Assembly: GCF_001642695.1 (NCBI RefSeq)
Contig: NZ_LWCC02000005.1
Span: 3,981,358-4,045,357 of the forward strand
DNA: 64,000 nucleotides
From: Streptomyces chilikensis
GTDB taxonomy: Bacteria; Actinomycetota; Actinomycetes; Streptomycetales; Streptomycetaceae
Direction of reading: 5' to 3'
Position 1 is the first letter of the stretch; every line of letters starts with the position of its first letter. The notes beneath the pieces are model-generated. The model was given only the letters and a program-made list of their open reading frames with translations. It had not been told where the DNA came from and did not search any database. Both the position numbers and the translations under genes were made by a program. Positions 57,484 through 64,000 of this stretch are shown piece by piece.

Positions 57484-57807
57484 GTGGCTCTTCCGCCCCT
57501 TACCCCCGAACAGCGCGCAGCCGCGCTCGAAAAGGCCGCCGCGGCTCGCCGGGAGCGGGCCGAGGTCAAGAATCGACTCAAGCACTCCGGCGCCTCCCTT
57601 CACGAGGTCATCAAGCAGGGCCAGGAGAACGACGTCATCGGCAAGATGAAGGTCTCCGCCCTGCTCGAGTCGCTGCCGGGCGTGGGCAAGGTCCGCGCCA
57701 AGCAGATCATGGAGCGGCTCGGGATCTCCGAGAGCCGCCGGGTGCGCGGCCTGGGCTCCAACCAGATCGCCTCCCTGGAGCGCGAGTTCGGCGGCAGCGC
57801 CTCCTGA
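57484..57807 (+). CDS. Actinobacterial integration host factor sIHF (mIHF family)
   Basis: A 107-residue nucleoid-associated protein unrelated in sequence to E. coli IHF. It binds DNA and affects topology, development and antibiotic production in Streptomyces. The sequence is the typical all-helical form: [17 protein letters not shown], a long basic helix ([15 protein letters not shown]), and a helix-turn-helix-like [18 protein letters not shown] that contacts DNA. GTG 57484 follows GAGGTGA by eight bases and gives the known length; an upstream extension crosses the leader. The gmk gene follows 37 bases later. Confidence 0.96.
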   Translation: MALPPLTPEQRAAALEKAAAARRERAEVKNRLKHSGASLHEVIKQGQENDVIGKMKVSALLESLPGVGKVRAKQIMERLGISESRRVRGLGSNQIASLEREFGGSAS

Positions 57808-57832
57808 GTCCCGGTGCGCCCGGGATTGCTGG

Positions 57833-57838
57833 AATAAT
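57833..57838 (+). promoter_or_regulatory. -10 element for a probable leaderless gmk mRNA
   Basis: AATAAT differs from TATAAT at one position and ends seven bases before the gmk ATG at 57845. There is no ribosome binding site, and its A+T content is unusual for this window. Confidence 0.45.
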
Positions 57839-57844
57839 CGGCGC

Positions 57845-58441
57845 ATGGCTGCAACACCCCGGGGGACGACCACCCCCGTCCCCCAGGACGTACGTCCGCG
57901 TCTGACCGTGCTCTCCGGCCCCTCCGGGGTCGGCAAGAGCACGGTCGTCGCCCATATGCGCAACGAGCACCCCGACGTGTGGCTCTCCGTCTCGGCGACC
58001 ACCCGCAAGCCCCGGCCGGGCGAGCAGGACGGTGTCCACTACTTCTTCGTCACCGACGAGGAGATGGACAAGATGATCGCCAACGGCGAGCTGCTGGAGT
58101 GGGCCGAGTTCGCGGGCAACCGCTACGGCACCCCGCGCGGGGCCGTGATGGAGCGGCTCGAGGCGGGCAAGCCGGTGCTGCTGGAGATCGACCTCCAGGG
58201 CGCGCGCCTGGTGCGCGAGTCCATGCCGCAGGCCCAGCTGGTGTTCCTCGCGCCGCCGTCCTGGGACGAGCTGGTGCGCCGGCTCACCGGGCGCGGCACC
58301 GAGTCGCCGGAGGTCATCGAGCGCCGGCTGGAGGCCGCCAAGGTCGAACTGGCCGCCGAGCCGGAGTTCGACGTCACGCTGGTCAACACCTCCGTAGACG
58401 CCGTGGCCCGCGAGCTGCTGACGCTGATGGGCGCCGTCTGA
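57845..58441 (+). CDS. gmk: Guanylate kinase
   Basis: A 198-residue P-loop kinase converting GMP to GDP. Walker [10 protein letters not shown] (about 25-33), the GMP-binding [12 protein letters not shown] and [12 protein letters not shown], and the lid region are complete. The ATG lacks a ribosome site and fits a leaderless transcript. The N-terminal 18 residues before the core are Thr/Pro-rich. It lies between sIHF and rpoZ, a conserved actinobacterial order, and ends at a hairpin. Confidence 0.96.
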   Translation: MAATPRGTTTPVPQDVRPRLTVLSGPSGVGKSTVVAHMRNEHPDVWLSVSATTRKPRPGEQDGVHYFFVTDEEMDKMIANGELLEWAEFAGNRYGTPRGAVMERLEAGKPVLLEIDLQGARLVRESMPQAQLVFLAPPSWDELVRRLTGRGTESPEVIERRLEAAKVELAAEPEFDVTLVNTSVDAVARELLTLMGAV

Positions 58442-58450
58442 CGCTCCTCG

Positions 58451-58474
58451 CCGGCCCCTCGTGCGAGGGGCCGG
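58451..58474 (+). terminator. Hairpin terminator after gmk
   Basis: CCGGCCCCTC (58451-58460) pairs with GAGGGGCCGG (58465-58474) around the loop GTGC, nine bases after the gmk stop. Confidence 0.75.
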
Positions 58475-58481
58475 TCCGAGG

Positions 58482-58517
58482 TACGCTGCGCGGATCGCCC
58501 GGCCGCGCGGCTATACT
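58482..58517 (+). promoter_or_regulatory. Candidate rpoZ promoters
   Basis: Two -10-like hexamers lie ahead of rpoZ: TACGCT (58482-58487) and the better TATACT (58512-58517). Neither has a clear -35. The second would give a leader of about 175 bases containing short inverted repeats such as GCACGT...ACGTGC near 58530-58548. Confidence 0.4.
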
Positions 58518-58697
58518 CCGGGGTGTCGGCCGGACGCACGTGTCGAAAACGTGCATGCCGGCACACGGCAGGTCAAGGACCTGTCCGGCGGTCGGGAGGA
58601 CCGTCGTAGGGGCGTGCACCCGGTGCCCGCCAACCCCGCCGGAGCGATCGGGCGGGAGAGCTCCAGATCTCATTCACCCTTATCGGAAGGTCAGAGC

Positions 58698-58982
58698 GTG
58701 TCCTCTTCCATGACCGCGCCCGAGGGCATCATCAACCCGCCGATCGACGAGCTCCTCGAGGCCACCGACTCGAAGTACAGCCTGGTGATCTATGCGGCCA
58801 AGCGTGCCCGCCAGATCAACGCGTACTACTCGCAGCTCGGTGAGGGCCTCCTCGAGTACGTGGGCCCGCTCGTCGACACCCACGTCCACGAGAAGCCCCT
58901 CTCGATCGCCCTGCGCGAGATCAACGCCGGTCTGCTCACCTCCGAGGCCGTCGACGGCCCGGCGACGGACCCGACGCGCTGA
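58698..58982 (+). CDS. rpoZ: DNA-directed RNA polymerase omega subunit
   Basis: A 94-residue subunit that wraps the beta-prime C-terminus and stabilises RNA polymerase. The core [21 protein letters not shown] is the family signature. GTG 58698 follows GGAAGG by seven bases; the next in-frame ATG is four codons later. In Streptomyces, loss of rpoZ affects development and antibiotics. It precedes coaBC, separated by a hairpin. Confidence 0.96.
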   Translation: MSSSMTAPEGIINPPIDELLEATDSKYSLVIYAAKRARQINAYYSQLGEGLLEYVGPLVDTHVHEKPLSIALREINAGLLTSEAVDGPATDPTR

Positions 58983-59019
58983 GGCGCCGGCTCCCCGGAG
59001 CCACCCGTTTTCCGCACCC

Positions 59020-59048
59020 CAGGCCCGGCAGTCCCACTGCCGGGCCTG
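59020..59048 (+). terminator. Hairpin terminator after rpoZ
   Basis: CAGGCCCGGCAGT (59020-59032) pairs with 59036-59048, a 13-bp perfect stem with the loop CCC, 38 bases after the rpoZ stop. Confidence 0.85.
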
Positions 59049-59090
59049 CGGTCTGCCCGGGTGCCTCCCGAGGCGGCTCCGTCACCCCCG

Positions 59091-59096
59091 TAGGCT
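59091..59096 (+). promoter_or_regulatory. Possible -10 for coaBC
   Basis: TAGGCT fits TANNNT and would give a short leader of about 30 bases with AGGGAGAG before the GTG. No -35 is evident. Confidence 0.3.
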
Positions 59097-59133
59097 CAAA
59101 GCCACGCAGGCATTCACTTCAGGGAGAGACACG

Positions 59134-60363
59134 GTGGACACGAGCGTGCACGAGACGGACGGCCGGCCCCGGATCGTCCTGGGCGTCAGCGGCGGCATCG
59201 CCGCCTACAAGGCCTGCGAGCTGCTGCGGCGGTTCACCGAGTCCGGCCACGACGTCCGGGTGGTGCCCACCGCCTCCGCGCTGAACTTCGTCGGCGCGCC
59301 CACCTGGTCCGCGCTCTCCGGCAACCCGGTCTCCGCCGAGGTGTGGGAGTCCGTGCACGAGGTGCCGCACGTGCGCATCGGACAGCACGCCGACCTGGTC
59401 GTCGTCGCCCCGGCCACCGCCGACATGCTGGCCAAGGCCGCCCACGGCCTCGCCGACGACCTGCTCACCAACACCCTGCTCACCGCCCGCTGCCCGGTGG
59501 TCTTCGCCCCGGCCATGCACACCGAGATGTGGGAGCACCCGGCCACCCAGGAGAACGTGGCGACGCTGCGCCGCCGCGGCGCGGTGGTGATCGAGCCGGC
59601 CGTGGGCCGCCTCACCGGCGCGGACACCGGCAAGGGGCGCTTCCCCGACCCGGTGGAGGTCTTCGAGCTCTGCCGCCGGGTCCTCACCCGCGGTCCCGCG
59701 CCGGCCGACCTGGCCGGACGCCACGTGGTGATCAGCGCGGGCGGCACCCGCGAGCCGCTGGACCCGGTCCGGTTCCTCGGCAACCGGTCCTCCGGGAAGC
59801 AGGGCTACGCCCTCGCCCGCACAGCCGCCGCCCGCGGCGCCCGGGTCACCCTGGTCGCCGCCAACGCCTCCCTGCCCGACCCGGCCGGGGTCGACGTGGT
59901 CCGCGTCGGCACCGCCGTCGAACTGCGCCGGGCCGTGGTGGAGGCGGCCCGGGACGCCGACGCCGTGGTGATGGCCGCCGCCGTCGCCGACTTCCGGCCC
60001 GCCGTCTACGCCGAGGGCAAGATCAAGAAGAAGGACGGCCGGGAACCGGAGCCGGTGGCCCTGGTGCGCAACCCGGACGTGCTGGCGGAGATCTCCGCCG
60101 ACCGGGCCCGGCCCGGCCAGGTGGTGGTCGGCTTCGCCGCCGAGACCCACGACGTCGTGGCCAACGGCAGGGCCAAGCTCAAGCGCAAGGGCTGCGACCT
60201 CCTCGTCGTCAACCAGGTGGGCGAGGACCTGACCTTCGGGTCGGAGGAGAACGAGGCGCTGGTGCTCGCCGCCGACGGCGGCGAGACGCCGGTGCCGCAC
60301 GGCCCCAAGGAGGACCTCGCCGACGTGGTGTGGGACCTGGTCGCCGCCCGGCTGACCGGATGA
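59134..60363 (+). CDS. coaBC: Bifunctional phosphopantothenoylcysteine synthetase/decarboxylase
   Basis: A 409-residue coenzyme A biosynthesis enzyme. The N-terminal flavoprotein CoaC domain decarboxylates phosphopantothenoylcysteine; the C-terminal CoaB domain joins cysteine to phosphopantothenate with CTP. GGIAAYKACELLRR, the His of EVPHVRIGQHAD and PATADMLAKAAHG mark CoaC; SAGGTREPLDPVRF and FLGNRSSGKQGYALA mark CoaB. The CoaC motif PxMNxxMW reads PAMHTEMW here, and the flap Cys of E. coli is not obvious. GTG 59134 follows AGGGAGAG. Confidence 0.95.
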   Translation: MDTSVHETDGRPRIVLGVSGGIAAYKACELLRRFTESGHDVRVVPTASALNFVGAPTWSALSGNPVSAEVWESVHEVPHVRIGQHADLVVVAPATADMLAKAAHGLADDLLTNTLLTARCPVVFAPAMHTEMWEHPATQENVATLRRRGAVVIEPAVGRLTGADTGKGRFPDPVEVFELCRRVLTRGPAPADLAGRHVVISAGGTREPLDPVRFLGNRSSGKQGYALARTAAARGARVTLVAANASLPDPAGVDVVRVGTAVELRRAVVEAARDADAVVMAAAVADFRPAVYAEGKIKKKDGREPEPVALVRNPDVLAEISADRARPGQVVVGFAAETHDVVANGRAKLKRKGCDLLVVNQVGEDLTFGSEENEALVLAADGGETPVPHGPKEDLADVVWDLVAARLTG

Positions 60364-60423
60364 GGCCGCGGGCCCGGGGGGAATGGCCCGGATGTCCCCG
60401 TCCGTCCAGCGGCCTTCCGCCCG

Positions 60424-60469
60424 TAGGCTGAGATCGGTGGCCCGCCAAACGGGCAGGACCGACTAGACT
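60424..60469 (+). promoter_or_regulatory. Candidate metK promoters
   Basis: TAGGCT (60424-60429) and TAGACT (60464-60469) are both good -10 hexamers without clear -35 elements. The second would give a leader of about 70 bases. I do not recognise a SAM riboswitch in it. Confidence 0.38.
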
Positions 60470-60545
60470 GTGCCGGACGTCCGGGCGCAGCCCCGAGGCG
60501 CCGCCAAGAATTCAGCCAGCAGCCGCTGCAACCCCAGGGAGCGTT

Positions 60546-61754
60546 GTGTCCCGTCGCCTGTTCACCTCGGAGTCCGTGACCGAAGGTCACCCCGACAAGA
60601 TCGCTGACCAGATCAGCGACACCATCCTCGACGCGCTGCTGCGCGAGGACCCGACCTCCCGCGTCGCGGTCGAGACGCTGATCACCACCGGCCTGGTGCA
60701 CGTCGCCGGCGAGGTCACCACCAAGGCCTACGCCCCGATCCCGCAGCTGGTGCGCGACAAGATCCTCGAGATCGGGTACGACTCCTCCAAGAAGGGCTTC
60801 GACGGGGCCTCCTGCGGCGTGTCGGTCTCCATCGGCTCGCAGTCCCCCGACATCGCCCAGGGCGTCGACGCGGCCTACGAGGCCCGCGTCGAGGGCGACG
60901 ACGACGAGCTCGACAAGCAGGGCGCGGGCGACCAGGGCCTGATGTTCGGCTACGCCTCCGACGAGACGCCGACCCTGATGCCGCTGCCGGTCTTCCTCGC
61001 GCACCGCCTGTCCAAGCGCCTGTCCGACGTGCGCAAGAACGGGACGATCCCCTACCTGCGCCCGGACGGCAAGACCCAGGTCACCATCGAGTACGACGGG
61101 GACAAGGCGGTCCGCCTGGACACCGTGGTCGTCTCCTCGCAGCACGCCTCGGACATCGACCTGGACTCGCTGCTGACCCCGGACATCCGTGAGTACGTGG
61201 TGGAGCCGGAGCTGAAGGCGCTCTCCGACGACGGCATCAAGCTGGAGACCGAGGGCTACCGCCTGCTGGTCAACCCGACCGGGCGGTTCGAGATCGGCGG
61301 CCCGATGGGTGACGCGGGCCTCACCGGCCGCAAGATCATCATCGACACCTACGGCGGCATGGCCCGTCACGGCGGCGGCGCCTTCTCCGGCAAGGACCCG
61401 TCCAAGGTGGACCGCTCGGCCGCCTACGCGATGCGGTGGGTCGCCAAGAACGTCGTCGCGGCCGGTCTCGCCTCGCGGTGCGAGGTGCAGGTCGCGTACG
61501 CGATCGGCAAGGCCGAGCCGGTGGGCCTGTTCGTCGAGACCTTCGGCACGGAGAAGATCGAGGTCGAGAGGATCCAGGCCGCGATCTCCGAGGTCTTCGA
61601 CCTGCGGCCCGCGGCGATCATCCGCGACCTGGACCTGCTGCGGCCGATCTACGCCCAGACGGCGGCGTACGGCCACTTCGGCCGTGAGCTGCCCGACTTC
61701 ACGTGGGAGCGGACGGACCGCGTGGACGCGCTCAAGAAGGCGGCCGGGGTGTAG
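60546..61754 (+). CDS. metK: S-adenosylmethionine synthase
   Basis: A 402-residue enzyme making S-adenosylmethionine from methionine and ATP. The ATP motif TEGHPDK, the catalytic [12 protein letters not shown] and the P-loop-like GGGAFSGKD are all intact, and the length is typical. The GTG start follows AGGGAG at 60536-60541. It stands as a single gene between its own candidate promoters and a hairpin terminator; in Streptomyces extra metK copies change antibiotic output. Confidence 0.98.
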   Translation: MSRRLFTSESVTEGHPDKIADQISDTILDALLREDPTSRVAVETLITTGLVHVAGEVTTKAYAPIPQLVRDKILEIGYDSSKKGFDGASCGVSVSIGSQSPDIAQGVDAAYEARVEGDDDELDKQGAGDQGLMFGYASDETPTLMPLPVFLAHRLSKRLSDVRKNGTIPYLRPDGKTQVTIEYDGDKAVRLDTVVVSSQHASDIDLDSLLTPDIREYVVEPELKALSDDGIKLETEGYRLLVNPTGRFEIGGPMGDAGLTGRKIIIDTYGGMARHGGGAFSGKDPSKVDRSAAYAMRWVAKNVVAAGLASRCEVQVAYAIGKAEPVGLFVETFGTEKIEVERIQAAISEVFDLRPAAIIRDLDLLRPIYAQTAAYGHFGRELPDFTWERTDRVDALKKAAGV

Positions 61755-61773
61755 TCGCCCCCCCGGCGCGCGT

Positions 61774-61815
61774 GGCCGAGGCCCGGTTCCCCCGTCGGGG
61801 CGCCGGGCCTCGGCC
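61774..61815 (+). terminator. Hairpin terminator after metK
   Basis: GGCCGAGGCCCGG (61774-61786) pairs with 61803-61815, a 13-bp outer stem. The 16-base loop can form a further CCCC/GGGG stem. It begins 20 bases after the metK stop. Confidence 0.75.
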
Positions 61816-61862
61816 GTGCGCCACCGCGGGGCACGGCACCGCACGTTGTCCGAGCCCGGTGG

Positions 61863-61868
61863 AAGAAT
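61863..61868 (+). promoter_or_regulatory. -10-like element for a probable leaderless priA mRNA
   Basis: AAGAAT ends seven bases before the GTG at 61875, with no ribosome binding site between. It matches TANNNT only at the A and final T, so it is the weakest of the leaderless candidates. Confidence 0.3.
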
Positions 61869-61874
61869 GGCGGC

Positions 61875-64000
61875 GTGAGCAGCGAAGAGACCTCCGGGGA
61901 GGGCGGCGGGCAGGGCGCGCCGCCCGAGCAGCTCGCGCTCATCCGGGAGAGCGTCCGCGAGGCGAAGGCCAAGGTCCCGCGGGCCAAGCCGCGGACCTGG
62001 CGCGGCGCCGCCGTCGCCGGGGAACTCCCCGTCGCCCGTGTCCTCGTCGACAAGGGCGTCCTGCACCTCGACCGCTACTTCGACTACGCCGTCCCGGCGG
62101 AGCTGGACGCGGACGCCCGGCCCGGGGTCCGGGTCCGCGTCCGCTTCGGCGCGGGCCGCAACCGCGTCCGCGGCGGCCGGCGCGAGGGCGGCGGCCTGGT
62201 CGACGGGTTCATCGTCGACCGGCTCGACGAGTCCGACTACAGCGGCCCCCTCGCCGCCCTCGCCCAAGTGGTGTCGCCCGAGCCGGTCCTCGGGCCCGAC
62301 CTGCTCGCGCTCTGCCGCGCCGTCGCCGACCGCTACGCCGGCAGCCTCGCCGACGTGCTGCAGCTCGCCGTGCCGCCGCGCAACGCCAAGGCGGAGAGGG
62401 CTCCCTCCCCCGATCCGCTGCCGCCGCCCCCCGCGCCCGGCGCCGGACCCTGGGGCCGGTACGAGAACGGGCCGGCGTTCCTGGAGAGCCTGGCCCTCGG
62501 CGGCTCCCCGCGGGCCGTGTGGAACGCCCTGCCGGGCCCCGCCTGGAGCGAGGAGATCGCCCGCGCCGTGGCCGCCACCCTGGCCTCCGGCCGCGGCGCG
62601 CTGGTCGTCGTCCCCGACGGCCGCGCCGCCGCACGGGTCGACGCGGCCCTCACCGCCCTGCTGGGCGAGGGCCGCCACGTCCTGCTGACCGCCGACGCGG
62701 GGCCGGAGAAGCGGTACCGGCAGTGGCTGGCCGTGCGGCGCGGCGCGGTCCGCGCGGTGGTCGGCACCCGCGCCGCCATGTTCGCCCCGGTCCGCGACCT
62801 CGGCCTGGTGGTGATCTGGGACGACGGCGACGACAGCCACAGCGAGCCGCACGCCCCCCAGCCGCACGCCCGCGAGGTCCTGGAGCTGCGGGCCGCCCAC
62901 CACCGCTGCGGCTTCCTCCTCGGCGCCTGGAGCACCACGGTGGAGGCCGCGCAGCTCGTGGAGAGCGGCTGGGCGCGGCCGCTGGTGGCGGACCGGGCGC
63001 TGGTGCGGACCGCCGCGCCGCTGGTGCGCACCGTCGGCGACCAGGATCTCGCCCGCGACGAGGCGGCGCGGGTCGCCCGGCTGCCCACCCTGGCCTGGCA
63101 GACCGCCCGCGAGGGGCTGCGGCACGGACCTGTGCTGGTGCAGGTGCCGCGGCGCGGCTACGCGCCCCGGCTGGCCTGCGCGAACTGCCGGACGCCCGCC
63201 CGCTGCCGGCACTGCGCCGGGCCGCTGGAGGGCCAGGACGAGACCCGGCTGGCCTGCGGCTGGTGCGGACGGGCGGAGCCGGAGTGGCACTGCCCGGAGT
63301 GCGGGGCGTTCCGGCTGCGCGCCAGCGTGGTGGGCGCGCGGCGGACCGCCGAGGAGCTGGGGCGGGCCTTCCCCTCCGTGCCGGTGCGCACCTCGGGGCG
63401 GGAGCAGGTGCTGGACACCGTCCCCGGGGCGCCGGCACTGGTGGTGTCCACGCCGGGGGCCGAGCCGGTGGCCGAGGGCGGCTACGCGGCGGCGCTGCTG
63501 CTCGACGGCTGGGCCATGCTGGGACGCCAGGACCTGCGCTCCGGCGAGGAGGCGCTGCGGCGCTGGATCGCCGCGGCGGCGCTGGTGCGGGGCCAGGACG
63601 CCGGGGGGACGGTCGTCGTGGTCGCCGAGCCGACGCTGCGGCCGGTGCAGGCGCTGGTGCGGTGGGACCCGGTGGGACACGCGCTGCGCGAGCTGTCCGA
63701 ACGGGCCGAGCTCGGGTTCCCGCCGGTGTCGCGGATGGCGTCGGTGTCCGGGCCGCCGGAGGCGGTGGCGGAGTTCCTCGCGGGCGCGGAGCTGCCGGCC
63801 GAGGCGGAGGTGCTCGGGCCGGTGCCGTTGCCGGTGACGCCCGCGGGGCGGGCGGCGCGGAGAGGGGCGCCGCCGCCGGGGGAGGTCTGGGAGCGGGCCC
63901 TGGTCCGCGTGCCGCCCGGGCGGGGCGCGGCGCTCGCCGCCGCCCTCAAGTCCGCCCAGGCCGCCCGCACGGCCCGCGGCGGCGCCACCCCGGTCCGCCT
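61875..64000 (+). CDS. priA: Primosomal protein N' (PriA), 3' end beyond window
   Basis: At least 708 residues are visible, open to the end of the window. The N-terminal DNA-binding domain is clear (ARVLVDKGVLHLDRYFDYAVP, then GxRVRVRFG). The eight zinc-binding Cys are present as CANC, CRHC, CGWC and CPEC. The helicase part is degenerate: no GxTGSGKT Walker A is found (the region reads WNALPGPAWSEE), and the Walker B DEEH is replaced by DDGDDSH. This matches the actinobacterial PriA type, which probably keeps fork recognition but not ATP-driven unwinding. GTG 61875 lacks a ribosome site. Confidence 0.93.
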   Translation, partial: MSSEETSGEGGGQGAPPEQLALIRESVREAKAKVPRAKPRTWRGAAVAGELPVARVLVDKGVLHLDRYFDYAVPAELDADARPGVRVRVRFGAGRNRVRGGRREGGGLVDGFIVDRLDESDYSGPLAALAQVVSPEPVLGPDLLALCRAVADRYAGSLADVLQLAVPPRNAKAERAPSPDPLPPPPAPGAGPWGRYENGPAFLESLALGGSPRAVWNALPGPAWSEEIARAVAATLASGRGALVVVPDGRAAARVDAALTALLGEGRHVLLTADAGPEKRYRQWLAVRRGAVRAVVGTRAAMFAPVRDLGLVVIWDDGDDSHSEPHAPQPHAREVLELRAAHHRCGFLLGAWSTTVEAAQLVESGWARPLVADRALVRTAAPLVRTVGDQDLARDEAARVARLPTLAWQTAREGLRHGPVLVQVPRRGYAPRLACANCRTPARCRHCAGPLEGQDETRLACGWCGRAEPEWHCPECGAFRLRASVVGARRTAEELGRAFPSVPVRTSGREQVLDTVPGAPALVVSTPGAEPVAEGGYAAALLLDGWAMLGRQDLRSGEEALRRWIAAAALVRGQDAGGTVVVVAEPTLRPVQALVRWDPVGHALRELSERAELGFPPVSRMASVSGPPEAVAEFLAGAELPAEAEVLGPVPLPVTPAGRAARRGAPPPGEVWERALVRVPPGRGAALAAALKSAQAARTARGGATPVR

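Noticed and set aside
60470-60545. A SAM riboswitch ahead of metK
   Set aside because: The leader has a GCTGCAACCCC string that recalls part of SAM riboswitches, but it is only about 70 bases and the paired regions of known SAM classes could not be drawn.

Overview
The window is high-GC chromosomal DNA from a Streptomyces species. The evidence is a BldD regulator with an intact c-di-GMP signature, the actinobacterial nucleoid protein sIHF, a PatA/PimA-type phosphoinositide mannoside cluster, frequent GTG starts, and a gene order (thrS ... relA ... alaS ... aro ... bldD ... pyr ... rpoZ ... metK ... priA) that I recognise from Streptomyces core chromosomes. It is almost entirely housekeeping. 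I see no prophage, insertion sequence, CRISPR array, rRNA, tRNA, toxin-antitoxin pair or biosynthetic cluster.

Layout. 1-5059: the end of a DUF4365 gene, an unknown protein, threonyl-tRNA synthetase, a convergent K+ channel gene and a HIT-family Ap4A phosphorylase. 5075-9183 (minus): a membrane protein and an EF-G-like GTPase. 9473-12200: an overlapping pgsA / acyltransferase / pimA operon for phosphatidylinositol mannosides. 12446-15469: a coiled-coil membrane protein, pdxST (vitamin B6) and yebC. 15682-18194: ruvCAB. 18372-25150: yajC-secD-secF, apt and relA. 25227-27417 (minus): a DUF349 protein and an anchored cyclophilin. 27598-31882: an MBL hydrolase, hisS, a VKOR-type thiol oxidoreductase and rarA. 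32253-39719: rpsD, two small membrane-associated proteins, alaS, ruvX, mltG and aroE. 40192-42994: aroCKB. 43128-46189: a P-loop protein, an M24 peptidase homologue, efp and nusB. 46315-46815 (minus): bldD. 47112-57183: the pyrimidine operon pyrR-pyrB-pyrC-x-carA-carB-pyrD-pyrF. 57484-64000: sIHF, gmk, rpoZ, coaBC, metK and a partial priA.

The genes group by function. There are three aminoacyl-tRNA synthetases plus EF-P, S4, NusB and an EF-G paralogue for translation; RuvCAB, RarA, RuvX and PriA for recombination and replication restart; SecDF-YajC for export; and the full UMP pathway under PyrR. Most operons are tightly packed, with ATGA or GTGA overlaps. They end in long GC-rich hairpins, several placed between convergent genes.

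I did not find an unmistakably novel system. The best leads are a PyrR-type RNA hairpin overlapping the pyrR ribosome binding site, a near-consensus BldD box lying on the bldD promoter, and six genes whose start codon sits seven bases past a -10-like hexamer (probable leaderless mRNAs). Other leads are an unknown membrane protein translationally coupled inside the pyr operon, several enzyme homologues with substituted catalytic residues (EF-G2, M24 peptidase, PriA, CoaBC), and three repeat loci (ruvC tail, mltG N-terminus, aroE-aroC spacer).
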